DNA of 64,000 nucleotides from Ailanthus altissimus (Eukaryota > Streptophyta > Magnoliopsida > Sapindales > Simaroubaceae). The notes under the pieces are model-generated. The model worked only from the letters and a program-made list of their open reading frames with translations. It searched no databases and was not told the DNA's origin. Made by a program: the position numbers and the translations under genes. The stretch is taken from NCBI GenBank assembly GCA_946807835.1, contig OX327700.1, forward strand, positions 26,758,001-26,822,000, given 5' to 3'. The stretch's first letter is position 1. Each line of letters begins with the position of its first letter. This document shows, in pieces, positions 36,414 to 49,930 of the stretch.

Positions 36414-38756
36414 TGTTAGAATTTGTGCTTACGTGCTATCTCATTATTGTATGAATATTTTATTTTTTAATATTTATACAGTTCATTATTTATTAAATCG
36501 CTAAATTACTGTTATTAAATGGTACAATGCTTGTGACACTACATACATTATATGATCTGAAGAAGTTCAAATTTAGTCTAAAGAAGTTTAGATCAATACC
36601 AAGAGTTAGCATCACTGAAAACTATAAATGCTAAAGAGTTAGCATGTTATATTAATCAGTAAAGTCTAAAAGTTAGAATCTTGTTTGTGACGGTACAAAA
36701 ACATGAGAATACATTAGTAATAACATAGTTGCAAGAGTTGAATAGGTGATAAGAAATGTTATTATGCAAGTCTATTCTCAAATTATATGTTCCTGGTCTT
36801 AATTCACCGATGCAGGTCTATCGGTGGAATCTTTTTATATAGACCAGTGTATACTATATCTAGATGGTCTAGATAGTTGTTCTTAGCTAACTATGGACTT
36901 ACTAGAAGTTCGTATAGCATACAGGTATTCAGTAAGGGCTGAATACTGAACAGACTCAATGAGGACCCTAATAGACATTTCATGAAGCCATCAATGGAAG
37001 ATCCTCTCGAGTTGAGTAGTATACGTGGTCCTTTAACCTGAGTACCACGGTGGGCTTGTAAGTGATTTATCATACTTTGGTTCCACATATGTCACAAACC
37101 TTTTATGGTGTGACCACTGGGTATGGTTCAATACTTATGGAGTCCGGTGTGTACAGATATGGAATCCGTCAGCTTACATAGATGAGTTATATATCCGGAT
37201 GCTCAGAGACTATATTTTAGAAAGTATTATGACCATAAGCAACATACCCAGGAAAAGAGTTTCCTACAGGGTTAAACAATATATGACAATATTGTAAAAA
37301 TGTTTGCATATATTATTTATTAAGATACGTGTCTGGAGATAAGTTCACGGATGAGCACATAGGAATTTGATGGTAGTGATCTATATCCTTGCTCTTTCAG
37401 AATATAATTGACGGAAGGATTATACGTATGCGCTATGACCTCAACTTGTATGATTTATGGCATTGATTTATAATATCCGTGACATGTGCATGGGGCATCT
37501 ATCTCGGACTCACAGAATAGTTTTATTTGAAAAATTGGGAGCGGACCTAGAGAGTCACGCAATATGAAGTGTACTCGTTGTGGACTGGGGTAGCGTATCA
37601 GATTGAATAGTTCGATCCAGAAAATTTCAGCAGACTGAACATTTACTTCGGTTTTCCTCCGATCGTGCATGTGTCAAAACTTAAGAGTTAAGTACATCAA
37701 TTAGTTGTTGACTAATGAGATGTTGACACATGGCACATGTGAGCCAATTATTATTTGATTTAGAAATTATCAAAATAACCTTAGTTGTTGGAAAAATAAT
37801 AACATTATTTTATTCATTAAAATGTTTATTGAATAAACTAATAATAGTATATGATATTATTATTTAAATTAAAATCAAACAATTTATTTTTTATTTAAAT
37901 TAACATGTGTTTCTATCACGATTTAATATGATTAAATTATTTATTTAATATTAATTAAATGATATGATATGTATAAATGAGTGACATTTATTAATGGTAG
38001 GCCTTAAAATATTTCTTAATTATAAGAAAGTGTTATTCTCATTTGGTCTAGATTAAAACTAAGTTCATTTAAATAATTTTTCATTTGGTTTATTGTAAAT
38101 AATAATAAATAAAATATTAATGGCAAACATTGACCTTGATAATGGATGCCATTAGGTGAGAAAATGAAAGATAATAATAAATAAAATACTAATGATAAAC
38201 ATAATGAATGCCATTAGATGAGAAAATGAAAGAAAATAATAAACAAATTAAAGAGTAATATGCTACTAAATTGATTAAGTGAAAATTAGGCCAAGAGAGG
38301 AGGTGGAATGGTAGAGAGAATTTGAAAGGTTAAGTGTTAAAAAATTCTCTTAAGTGTTGAGAGTATAAAAACACATTTTCTCTATTTTTCTTCTTCCATT
38401 TTGGTTACCCATACTACAAGGTAGAAATAAGGATTCAAGAGTTGAATCCTTTACTAGAAAAGCTGCTATTCTAGCTTCCTTAAACCCACCTTGTTGAGGA
38501 ATTAAAATTATGAACGAGTTGCTTCAAGACGGGTACTTCAGTTCGACTAAAAATTAAAGGCTTGATAAGGTACTATTTCTCAATCTTGAAGTATTTTTTC
38601 ATTTATGAGATAACATGTAAAATTTTATTTGTTGTTATCATTAAGTAATTTATATTCCACTCATCTATTGCACATATATGTATGTGATACATATGTTAAT
38701 TTTGAATGATAGACGCAAACCCACATGTATGTACCTTAAGTTTAAAATAACTCACA
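36414..38756 (+). mobile_element. Large LTR (2343 bp), same family as the 14157-16422 solo LTR
   Basis: It starts TGTTAGAATTTGTGCTTACGTGC and ends ACTCACA. It aligns over its length, in opposite orientation, with the solo LTR at 14157-16422. CTTTT flanks both ends (36409-36413 and 38757-38761), as for a solo LTR with a target duplication. However, the sequence after the LTR reads TTTGTATCAGAGTA (38759-38772), nearly the primer-binding site for initiator tRNA-Met. The sequence beyond also does not resume the Copia LTR interrupted at 36413. It may therefore be the 5' LTR of a truncated element. No coding domain next to it can be tied to it. Confidence 0.75.
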
Positions 38757-40450
38757 CTTTTGTATCAGAGTATATTTGAGTTAATATTGAGTGTTTTAAA
38801 TGTGATGAAAGGTTATGCACACAATAATTTATGATTAAATATTTACTTGTACTTTTTTTTTTAAATTGTAACAAAAAGAGTGATGGTATAATATCATAAT
38901 TTTTTGTGGTTCTTTAAAGTTTTTTTTTCTCCTTTTTAGTTTTTTTTTTAAAGTCAATTAATTGGCATAGGTTTTTTTTTTTTTGTAAATTTAAAGAATC
39001 AAATATGTTTCTTTTTTATTGTAAAAAAGAAAACAAAAAAAGAAGGAAAACGTTAAAAAAAGAAAGAGGCTGGAAAAGATGAATTAGGGTTTTAATCTAA
39101 AAAATATCATTTAAACCACTGTAAGTTTAATTAATTATATGTTGGTTAAGATATTTTATATATTTTACAGATTAATCTTAAAAATATGTAAAGTTTACAA
39201 ATAGGTCCTAACGTAGTTGGTTATTCTCATCTGGCCTCCTCTGATTTTAAAAATTACAGTTTAATTAGAAAACTTTGAAAGATTTGTAAATAGGTTTTAA
39301 ATTTGACCCAAATTTGTTTTGAACTAATTTTTTTAGAAATCTGTAAATTCAAAGTTGACCCAAACTCTATTTAATTTTGGTCCAATTTTATAAAATTTTA
39401 TTTAAGTTATTTTATTAAAATTATTGGGTCTAAAAATATATTTTTTTAAATTTTTTTAAGAAGGCCCAATAGAAATTTTAAACCGAAAATATGCTTAATT
39501 TATTTTAAAAAAATAAGTGGACCAAAGAAAATTAAAAGTGCAAAATTTAAGCCTATAAAATAGACAAGTAAGAGGAGATAATATTATAGAAGAGTCTAAG
39601 TTAACTTTAAGGAAGATTTTGAAGAATTTATACTTAGTTTTAATGTTTTTCTTCCTAGAAAATTTCATGAATTATGAGTTATTCATTTATCTGGTTAATT
39701 GATTGGATGAATAGCATGTCATATAGATTAAGAGTGTCACATTTGTATGTCCATGCATAGAATATATCATTTTGTATGACATTAATGTTTTAATAATAGT
39801 AGGATAAGATTATTATAATATTTTTTAATATTATATTAGTTTATTATTTGACGTGACCTTATTAATTATTTTATAAAAATAAAATTATATATTAATGAGT
39901 TGAATGTCATTTTATAAATTAATTAAAAACTCTAAGAATTAAAAGATTGAGTGAGAGAGGGCTTTAGTCATAAAGTCTATAGCCTCCATTATTGGTCCTA
40001 TAGTGAGGTAGATTAATGCCTTACCTCAAATCTTGTGAGCTTCCTACAAGGGTATTAATCAGAATTGGTTATTGATAGGATTTTCTTAAAGGATATGATC
40101 AAATATATGACTCATGCAAAATTGACTACCCTACAGTAGCTTTTTTAATTAAAAAATATAAAGGATTGAAATAATAGTTATACACTTAACTTAGGTTGAT
40201 TGATATCCTCCCTATAAAGTTTTAGTTAATTAAATTTAAGGGCTAAAGAATTCGGTAGTTTATTATTATTTGATATGAGATATCTAGATAATAATAATAA
40301 ATTAGTATAATACTAATCTGATTCATGACGGATATGACTACTCTACGGAGGCGTATTCTGAATTGAAGTTATATTACCGATGCATAATATAGTTAAAGAG
40401 TTTTACATAAATGCATTTCAGGCATTTTTGCAAAAGTTACACATGCTATA
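38757..40450. other. AT-rich region of unclear origin
   Basis: A PBS-like site at its left edge is followed by poly-T/A-rich DNA with no readable protein. It may be non-coding interior of the element headed by the 36414-38756 LTR, or unrelated spacer. A less AT-rich stretch at 39950-40400 contains similar motifs ACTACCCTACAGTAGC and ACTACTCTACGGAGGC. It could be remains of an LTR, but I found no partner for it. Confidence 0.4.
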
Positions 40451-40727
40451 AGATAATGTATGCTCATGTATGAATTTATTTTTCATGTCTTCATTCATCC
40501 TACTAGCATTCATCTTAAACTAAAACTAGTTAACTAGGAATAATTATGTACATTGGGAAAGGAACTTAGATATTGTACTCATAGTTGAAAAGCACGAATA
40601 TGTCTTGACTAATAAAACCCCTCCAAAACTTAATGAAAATGTACTTTGAAATGAAATAGATGCTTATAATAATCACTTGACTAAGGGTCCATCTTCTTCT
40701 TTTGGTCTCAATCCTAAAGGAAAGAGT

Positions 40728-40760
<33 letters not shown>

Positions 40761-43700
40761 AAGAAGAAGAAGAAGAATAAGCCAATGAAAGCATCTAATT
40801 CAGGATTTGTGCAAATTCATAAAAAGAAAGTAAGGTTATAGGAAAATGTTTTCAATGTGGCATTAAAGGGCATTGAAAGAGAAACCGTTCTTTAGTAAAG
40901 TTTTCAAAAGTTAAAAGGACAACTTATTTTCTAGTAATATCCTTTTCATTAAGATATGTTTATTAGTTGACTTCACAAATTCTTGGATAATAGATTCTGG
41001 AGCTACTAATCATTTTTACAATTTGTTGTAAGGGTACCAAAAAACCAAATCACTCAATGAAGGAGAGATCAGTCTTAGACTCAGAAATTGTGCAATTGTT
41101 GCAACCAAGGTAGTGAAAGTTTGTCTCCGTTTTGATAATTTTAGGACTTTAGTATTACATGACTGTTTGTTAGTATTAGAACTTAAACACAATTTAATTT
41201 CAGTTAGTTATTTGAATAACTTTGTATATTTTGGTAATTTTGGCTAAACTTTGGTAATCAATAGGAATAAGTCGTTTATATATTCTAGTACACTAGTTTA
41301 CAGTTTATACTGCATATTTGCTAAAATTAACTCACTATTTAGTACAAAATTGAATAATGAATCTAATCACCATAAGAGGATTAAAGTGATTACTACTAAT
41401 CAAACGTATCTATGACATCTACGTCTTAGTCATGTTAGTTTATATAGGATCTAAAAAATGGTTAAAGATGGAATTTTGAGTTTATTGGAGATTAAAGCAT
41501 TACCAGTTTGCGAATCTTGAATTGAAGGTAAAATAATTAGAAGACTATTTAATGCTAAGGGTAATAGAGCCATTAAAATGTTAGAATTAGTGCACTCTGA
41601 CGTGTGTGCGCCCAAAAGCACACAAGTTATAGGAGGTTATGAATATTTCATCACTTTCATTAATGATTATTCTAAATTCGATTATGTGTACCTAATATGT
41701 CACAAGTTTGAGGCGGTTGATAAATTCAAGGAGTTTTAGGGAGAAGTGAAAAGGCAATCAGGAAAATATATAAAGGCACTGCAATTTGATTTAGGTGGTG
41801 AATACCTCATAATGAGTTTAGGACCTATTTGTCAGACAATGAGATATTATTCTAGTTGATTGCATTAGGGTCACCCCACTAAAATGGTGTAACAAAATAG
41901 AAAAATAGAACTCTTTTTGAAATGGTGAGGTCAATGATGAGTTATTCAACTTTACCCATCTCGTTTTGAGGTTATACTTTAGAAATAAACATGTATCTTC
42001 TTAACTTAATTTCATCTAAATCAGTCCCTAAAACACCTCTGAAAATATGGATAGGGCGTAAACCAAGTTTACGTCACATACATATATAAGGTTGTACAGT
42101 TTATGTGCTAAAAAGAAAGACAAACAAGTTGGAATCAAAGTCAGAAGTTTGTCTGTTTGTTTGCTATCCTAAAGGAACAAGAGAAAGTCTTTCTATAATT
42201 CTCAAGATAAGAAAGTATTAGTTAGCACTAGTGCAATCTTTCTTGAAGAAGACTATATGAAAAACTTCAAACCTAGGAGTAAGATAATTCTTGATGAGTT
42301 ATTTGGGAACTCTAATATTGTGCTTAATAGAGTCAATAAGTTAATCCCCAATCCTAATTATAATAACCAACCATAGCCAGTTGTAAAGTAATAATCATCA
42401 GTATTTTGTCATACTAGGAGGATTATTAGACATCCAATTAGGTACATGTTAATTGGAGAGTCTTTATAGGCAGTTTCTAATAAACATGAACTAGATTCCA
42501 CTTACTATGATAAATCAATGGTTTATAGAGCTAATTAAGTGATAACTATTGGTACTTTGTCGTAGTGGGAGGATTATTTGACATTTAACAAAGTGCATGC
42601 TAATTTGAGAGTCTTTACAGGCAGCTTCTAATGAACATGAACTAGATCCCACTAGCTACGATGAAGTAATAGTTGATAAAAATGCATACTATTAGTGTAA
42701 AGTTATAAAACCAGAGATTATAGAAAAACTTGAAGGGATAAATCTCATAAGGTGTAAATGGGTCTACAAGAGAAAAAGAATGGTAGACCAAAAGGTGTAA
42801 ACCTTTAAAGTTAGGCTTGTTACAGAGGATATACTTAGAAAGAAGGTATCAATTATGAGCAAACCTTTTCGCCGATAACCATACTTAAGTCTATTAGAAT
42901 TCTCTTATCTATTGCAGCAAATCTTGATTATGATATTTGAAAAATAGATGTTAAAACTGTATTTCTTAATAACAATCTAGGAGAAAGTATTTATATAATA
43001 GAACTATAATTTTTATAGCTACAGGCCAAGAGCATATAGTTTATAAACTGTAAAATCTATCTATGGGTTTAAACAAGCATTTAGACCTTAGAACATCATA
43101 TTTGATCAAGCAATCAAATCATTTGATTTTGTAATCAAATCATTTGATTTTGATCAAAATTCTAATGAACCTTATGTTTATAAAAGGATAGATGGACAGT
43201 TGATGATTTTTGCTAATATTGTATTTAGATGATATACTACTCATTAAGAATGATGTAGGAGCGTTATCATCAGATAAAATATGATTATCTAACTATTTTG
43301 ATATGAATATTCTAGAAGAAGCCAGTAATATTATTGGGATCAAAGTATTAAAGGATCTCAAGTTAAAGATGTTAGGCTTATCCCAAATTTAGTATATTAA
43401 CAAAATTATGATCAAGTTTACTATGCATAATTCTAAAAGAGATTGTTTCCTTTTAGATATGCAATTGATCTATTTAAGTATCAGTTTTCTAAGATAACTA
43501 AAGAGATAGATTGCATGAGAAGTAATACTTATGTATTAGTAGTGGGAGGTTTTATGTATGCAATACTATATATTAGACTAGATATTTGTTATGTAGTTTG
43601 AATGATCAGTAGATGTCAATCAAATTTAGAACCATAATATTGGATTGCAATAAAGTATACATTTAAGTATCTTTGGAGAACGAAAGATTATATGCTTATA

Positions 43701-44219
43701 TATTCCAGTGAGGATCTTATATTTATCAGATATGCAGATTCAGAATTCCAAAAACATAAAGATACCTAGATTTTTCTCAAGGTATGTGTTCACTTTAAGT
43801 AGTGGAGTTATAAGTTGGAGGAGTGCAAAATAATCATGTATTGCAGACTTCACCATAAAAGCTGAATATGTAACTGCATTGGAGCTACAAAATAGGCTAT
43901 ATAGCTCTGAAAGTTCCTTATGGAGCTTGAGGTGGTACTTAGTGCTTAGATGCTTATTGTTCTTAATTAAGATAATAACAGGGCAATAACACAATTTAAG
44001 GAACTGAATACCATAAGAGAAGAAAACACATTGAGAGGAAATAACATTTGGTAAGGGAGTTGTGTATAAAATGATGAGGTCATGATATTTAAGATTGCGT
44101 AAGTGGATAATCTAGTGGATTAATTCATCTAAGTCATTACCAGTAAAGAGTTTTGAAAGTCATATGAATAATATAGGGGTTCAATAGTTACTCAACATGC
44201 TTTAGGGAAAATGGGAGAT
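40451..44219 (+). pseudogene. Decayed Ty1/Copia gag-pol
   Basis: Copia domains are readable in order across many stops and frameshifts. They are: Gag tail (EKHEYVLTNKTPPKL near 40590); poly-Lys from an AAG repeat; zinc knuckle at 40847 (CFQCGIKGH, then TGA for Trp and Arg for the last Cys); protease IIDSGATNH (Asp at 40993); integrase LVHSDVCAP near 41585; RT WVYKRKR near 42760, KIDVKTVFLN near 42940 and LYLDDILL near 43225; RNase H KAEYVTALE near 43860. A polypurine tract AAAATGGGAGAT lies directly before the LTR at 44220. It is an old, inactive copy with no identified 5' LTR. Confidence 0.85.
40729..40777 (+). repeat. (AAG)n microsatellite, in-frame poly-Lys
   Basis: About sixteen AAG units lie just upstream of the zinc knuckle of the decayed Copia element. 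They encode a Lys run that may have expanded from the basic segment usually found there. Confidence 0.9.
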
Positions 44220-45642
44220 TGTTAGACATATAATGTTATTTTATATTCTTAAAGTATGTGAAATAACATTTTATTTGATTAATAAAAGTTTATTCATACA
44301 TATGGTTGAGCATACATTGATAAGCCCATATTTAATAAAGTATGTGATCTATGTATTAGGCATATAATACTAATACAGATAGTATAAATCACAAGTTCTT
44401 TACAAATTAAATCTAGTTCACAGCCATTAATAAAAAGGGCATTTCATTATGTAAGGTTGTAGTTTTTCTACTTCTTATAGTAGATGATTTACCTTAATTA
44501 TCGAAGTAGAGATTTCGAGTAGAAAAACTAGTGTATATATTACATTGAACAAAAATATTGTGAATTGCGATCTAGTTAACTTAATGTCATAGATCTTAAT
44601 TCATAAAAGTTTTAATTAGCTTGATTGATATTAATCACGAGTAAATAATTAACTTACATTCATGCATTATATTTTTTGAGTTATCACGGAGTGAGATTCA
44701 TATAAACGGTCAAAACCTTAATATCTTAGAGATATAATTTTATGAGTTGTAGGAACATAAATTTACAAGATGGAATCTTATAAATAATATCCACCTAAAC
44801 TGTTTACAGTACTTGATCATTTGAATCTGTGGCCACAGTTTATTCAATAAGTTATTTATTGAATAATGATATTTATTTATAAATTTCTTTACAAATATAA
44901 ATATATTAAAAATGATTATTAGAGCATTCAATGAATTATGAGCAAATAAGTAATTAAAGAAGTAAGATATTTTTTATATGACTTAACTTTAATTATGGAC
45001 ATTAATTAGAGGGTCAATTAAGTGGTTATTATTAGTCTAAAAACCAATCTTAATTTAATTAAAATTAGTTTTAATTAAATGAGCTTTTACTTAATAATAT
45101 GAGTTATTAGAGTACAACAATTGGATTTTAGTGAAATAGCCTAAAGTTAACTTAGAAAAATTGGTGTATCATGAGATGATTATGATTGAGTTTTTTAAGT
45201 TGGAGTTAAGAAGCTTATATGTCTTGCAGTCCTTCTACTAACTCAAATTCTAATCAAACTCTAATTTCTTAATCCTAATCTAATTTTAAATACTTAAGAG
45301 AAATTCCTATATATATAAGAGGTATGTAGTAGTAAACATAATAATAAATATAACTAGAAAAATTCTTTTTACGTATTCTTATATAGAAAAAAATTTTAAT
45401 TATTATTATTCTCTCAAATTTTGGTATTAATAATTTTAAAGATTAAAAAAAGATCCACTTGTCCTACGTGTTGTATTTGAAGGTTGAGAATAATAAAGAA
45501 GATTGTAGCCAACCAATTCAAGATATGCCATAACGAAGAATTGAGGTAATTTTCTATCTTTATACTTGTAATTATAAATAAGACAATCTAACTTTCGCTA
45601 CGTTTATTTTATTAAACAGAAAATTTTTATTTGCTACCAACA
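44220..45642 (+). mobile_element. 3' LTR (1423 bp) of the decayed Copia element
   Basis: It begins TGTTAGACATATAATG right after the polypurine tract and ends ...TTTGCTACCAACA, giving TG...CA termini. The internal composition (AT-rich, promoter-like TATATATATAAGAGG near 45312) suits an LTR. No matching 5' LTR was found in the window, so no target-site duplication can be checked. It is not homologous to the LTR at 36414-38756. Confidence 0.6.
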
Positions 45643-46653
45643 AATCAAACTCTGGTTTTTGAGTAGTTGGATTAATTTTTATCTAGATTTTATCCTGCAG
45701 AAGAAGACTGAGTCATTAATTTCTTTTGCTTTCAATGGAAATGGTAAAATTAGCTCAAGGTATTATCATTGTCTCAATTTGCTGATAATATTTATATGTC
45801 CATTATTCTTTGAGCAATTCTCTGTGTTGTTGTATAGGTGCCCCTGGTTATTATAACGAGAGGGACAATAATCTGGTTCCCTGAAAATAGAAGAACAGGG
45901 AAGAATATTGTCAATCTCAATGGTGCATGAGATTCATAAATTAATGCAGGAAAATAGAACAATTAGTCATTTGGAATGTTTCCCTAATTATATTTTGTAT
46001 TTTACTTTTTGAAAGCAGTGAATTTGGTGGTCAAGGATGGTAGAATGGAAGAAATACATCCCATTAAGATACTGCCTTTCAATAATACTTATGTGGAACT
46101 TGCCATCCTGGCATCTGCTAATTCGCCTTCAATTGACTGAAGCACATCCCATTAAGTCCTCAGAATCTCAGAAGGAACAATGAAACTGAAGCACATCCCA
46201 TGAGCAAAAATGATTGAAGAATCATAAGGTTTTAGGAATTTTGTACTTGTTAGTACCGTGCTAGAGATCTCAATTTATTTGTAAGAGAAAAAATCATAAT
46301 CATAAAGCAATTGTAAGATGAATAATGAACAACTAGATAAATTTTTCTGCTGTATCAGTGAGCGACGGAGAGTGCTAGATCTAGTTGCCACACCAATTTT
46401 TGGATATAACCAATCATTGTTGATGTTCTTGTATCAGTTTACATAAAAAAATAAGTAAAGCAGAAATGGAAATTTGTCGTTGACTCATTGATGTGCGTTC
46501 AATTTGCTCAATTATGCTTTTTGTTATGAATAGTATTTTGATAAAATAGATCTTTTGATATCTCTGTGTTTGTTGGCTGACATTGAAGTTATTACTTTAT
46601 GCCTTTGGAAAAAATCCTGGGAAAAGGAGAAAATTTGAGAGAAAATAAAACAC
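45643..46653. other. Intergenic region between Copia LTR and DUF604 gene
   Basis: No gene is recognised. The part nearest the gene (about 46300-46650) would contain the 3' UTR and polyadenylation region of the minus-strand DUF604 gene; I see no single convincing signal. A short direct repeat (AAGCACATCCCAT) occurs at about 46141 and 46188. Confidence 0.45.
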
Positions 46654-49197
46654 CTATGAGCTTTTCTCCTTGTGCTTCTTCAGTTCAGCAATCTGATTGT
46701 TTAAGCAATTCTCCACCGAAATGTACATTTCTGTTGCATTTTTGTCCGATGGCAAAACTCTACAACAATCCCTCCTCGGCGCCTGCAAAAGCAAGTTAAA
46801 TCATATGATTTTGATTTAGTGATAGCATCAATGAGATTGCAGACAAATTCAGCGAAGAAGCATAAGAATTGGAATTGCACCCAGTAATTGCTAAGTCACA
46901 CACATGCATAATGCAGAAAGAGATTCACTTACTTTGTGCCAACGGAGAGGGTCAGGCTTTTTCAAGACCACAATGGTTTCAATTTGTTCGGGCGACTCCA
47001 TTCTCCAACGACAGAAGGGATGGGGAGATTTATAACGAGTGTAAAAACCAAGTGTTTGGTTGCTATCTGGAATAAATTTAACGGAGCTCATATAGAAAAC
47101 AAAGGGCTTCTCACAAGGGTTCCTGGCCACGGGCCTGGTGTTGAATGCATATGCTATGTAATCTTTGTGCCTATACCAATTTAGAAATGTTCTTGTAGGC
47201 CTTTCAAGCTCTCTGGGAGAGATTATTCCTCTGAAGATTTGAACCACAAAACCCCACGAGATTGAGATCGACCAGAACCTTGATTCATCATAGCAGATGG
47301 ATTGTTGCATTATGCTTGCTGGATCAACCTTGACCGCTTCAAACAAGTGTTCAATAGCTTTTGCTCGGCTCATGCCTGGAAATATCGGTTCCACGACGTC
47401 TAGATGATGAAGTGACAGCAGTGGAGTAATAGGATGTGCTGCTAGAAGCCCTAGCAGGTCTCCATACACATCATACTGTACAGACAAGCATAAGTAACAA
47501 AAACTTCTTTTTTCTAAAAAAAAAAACAAAATTAAATTCGCCTTCCAAAGTCTAGAGTTCAGATCAACTTTAAAATTTATATACAAATTCATTCGTATTA
47601 TTTGACGTGACATGATATGATTGATTCAATAAAAGAAATATTATTATTGTATCTCTTGTTTTTATTTATTGTTTTGATTTTTATATTTATTTTTTAAATT
47701 CTTTTATATTAGTATGAATGAGTTTATATAAAAGTTTATATGTATAATGATGCTGTTTAGATTAATATTTAAAGTTAGATATAATATTAGTTAAATTTTT
47801 AGTTTTTTTATGTGTAATTAATATATATATATAATTGATTTAATGAGTTACGTAATTTATCATATAATGAATAACATTGTTATATGTTATTATTTAATAA
47901 ATTTATAATTTCTTTTGTAATTTTTATATAACTTATAATGTGCTATAAAATATTGTTATGTATTCAAAAATTTATTATATTGTAAATTACATAACTCACA
48001 AAATCAATTCTCTCTATATATAAAAGTGCGGACATTTTTATGCAAATATTTACCTAATTTTTAATCCAATACTGAATATTTATAATTTAGAGTAAAATTG
48101 CTAATAATTATGTACCAATTCATATTCTAAAATAGGAATGTCCGCACATATATATATATATAAAATTTTCACGTGAGTATTTTTGTTTGTATGACATGAT
48201 TTATTGACTGATTTTACGAACATATAACAATGTGCTCAGAAATCTCTTTGTGTGTCTATATATATATATATGTATATATTAAAAGAATAGTTATGGGGTT
48301 GAAGGTTTAAATTACCTGGTGAAAACCAACATCCTTGGTGAGTGGAACTCCAATCTCGGCCATGCAAGCCTGAATTCTATCATCACTTCCATACAATGCT
48401 GGATATCTCATCATGCATCTGTCTTGCATCTTCTCCAATTCCTTTGCCAATGGATAGCTTATTGCAAATCCACCCCCACCATATGCCATTGCATAAGAAA
48501 AAAATATGTTCTGAATGTGACTCTCCGATTGACTCCCAATATAATAAGCCTGCCTATGGTCATATTTGGATAACATAGTCACCAAATTTTCCAACATGAA
48601 AATTGTGTCATCATCTCCCATCACAAACCATCTCACATCCTCGACTCCAAGCCTTAGCATCTCCGAAACAATCCTCGAAATCCTCAATGCAGATCTTCCT
48701 CCGTGCTTGTTTGCGTAGGGGAATTTTGATGTGTCCCCAGAAACCCTAACATCTGGTAACCCTTCACCCTTTTTAACTTTGACTGCTTCATCAACCCAAA
48801 CTATTCCTCTTGTCTCTTTAGGCCTCCACCATATTTTTATGTACTCTTTTCTTTGCTCCCATAAGACTGATGAAGCTCCTATCCCAAAGTAAAGATGCTT
48901 GATTTGTGTGTCGAATCTCTTTGGTTTATCCAAAAATGGAACAAGGGTTGTCTTGTCTTCTTGCTTCTCCTTCTTTGGGCTGAGCTTCGGAGATGCCGGG
49001 GTTGAGTTTGTGAGTAGATGATGAGATGAGTTTGTGAGTTGATGATAAGATGAGTTTCTGAGTTTATGATGACGAGAAGAAGAATGACAAGCTTGGTGAT
49101 GGTTGTTTAAGATGAGATTTGAAGAATACATGATGCAGAGCGTGAAGATAAGGATGCAACACCCAATCAAACTGTTCCCATAGCTGATTTGTGCCAT
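46654..49197 (-). CDS. DUF604 / GT31-like (fringe-related) glycosyltransferase
   Basis: Three minus-strand exons join in frame: 49197-48316 (294 codons), 47475-46933 (181 codons) and 46782-46654 (42 codons plus TAG), for 517 aa, normal for the family. A type II signal anchor (about residues 9-30, IGCCILIFTLCIMYSSNLIL) is followed by a His/Ser/Asn-rich stem with three N-glycosylation sequons. The catalytic region starts near TQIKHLYFGI (about 97) and contains VMGDDDTIF (Asp195-197), the DxD metal/nucleotide-sugar motif, then AYGGGGFAISYPLA and GSDDRIQACMAEIGVPLT. DUF604 proteins are predicted Golgi transferases related to fringe/beta-1,3-galactosyltransferases; donor and acceptor are unknown. 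The short last exon is Cys- and Lys-rich. Splice sites are canonical, and the exon 3 boundary fits an in-frame APRRDCCRVLPSD. No damage is seen. Confidence 0.9.
47476..48315 (-). other. Intron 1 of the DUF604 gene, with a small inverted-repeat insertion
   Basis: This AT-rich 840-bp intron carries a small element at about 48011-48160. Its ends include a perfect 11-bp inverted repeat GTGCGGACATT / AATGTCCGCAC (48026-48036 and 48137-48147) flanked by TATATA runs. It resembles a MITE, or a Helitron-like TCTCTATATATA start. It lies in the gene's largest intron and should be removed by splicing. Confidence 0.6.
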
Positions 49198-49930
49198 GTC
49201 TGACCGGCGTGAATTTGTTTATTTTCAAGATTAATTTAATTATCCTTCTTCTTTTCTGTGTGTCTTTACAGTCTGTTTCTCTTGTTGTGGGTGTTTTCCA
49301 TGTTTTCAGTTCTAAAATTGGGAATAAAGAGGACTGAGCTTTGTTCGGATCAAGAAGAAGAAACAACACGCATGCTTTTTCTATTTTGTTTTCGATGTTA
49401 TGATTTGAGGTTTGAATTTGTTATAGTGCATATATATCCGAACTTGAGTGCGGGTATTTCTCATCTTCAATATTCAAGCTGAAAATTTTCATTTGATATG
49501 TTTAATGCATGCAGTTCATTTGTCTTTGTCGGATATTCCTATATTAAATCACAGGTGTAACACCAATATAATATGGAATTGGATTATATATATATATATA
49601 TAATAAACCATTGTTTCGGCTTTACATATGAAAATCATTTGATCATATTTTTGGTTCTCTAATGACAAAATTTCATCATTATTAAATGTGAAAAATATTC
49701 TTAAGAAAAGTTATTCTTGAGGAATAACTGAAGTTATGTAATAAAATTATGGGAATTAAATTTTGTTATTCGGAGTTTATTGATTTTTGCCAAAGCCCAA
49801 AAAGAAACATCAAAATTTTTACTTCGAGAAAAAAAAGGACGACCTTGTGGTTTCCAATAAGCCTCTAGACGTTCTCGCGGAAGGGGCGCTTTGAATCCTT
49901 CTCTATCTTCGAACAATTATTTTATTTTAC
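49198..49930. other. Upstream region of the DUF604 gene and spacer
   Basis: The first few hundred bases (minus strand) should hold the DUF604 promoter and leader; a TATATAT run near 49430 is a possible TATA box. At about 49735-49916 a GC-richer patch with a 60-codon minus frame stands out from its AT-rich surroundings. I do not recognise it, and it may belong to the 3' end of the neighbouring LINE. Confidence 0.4.

Noticed and set aside
49734..49916. GC-richer 60-codon minus frame, considered as an organelle-derived insert
   Set aside because: The composition contrasts with its surroundings, but I could not match it to any organelle gene; it may simply be LINE tail. A search would decide.
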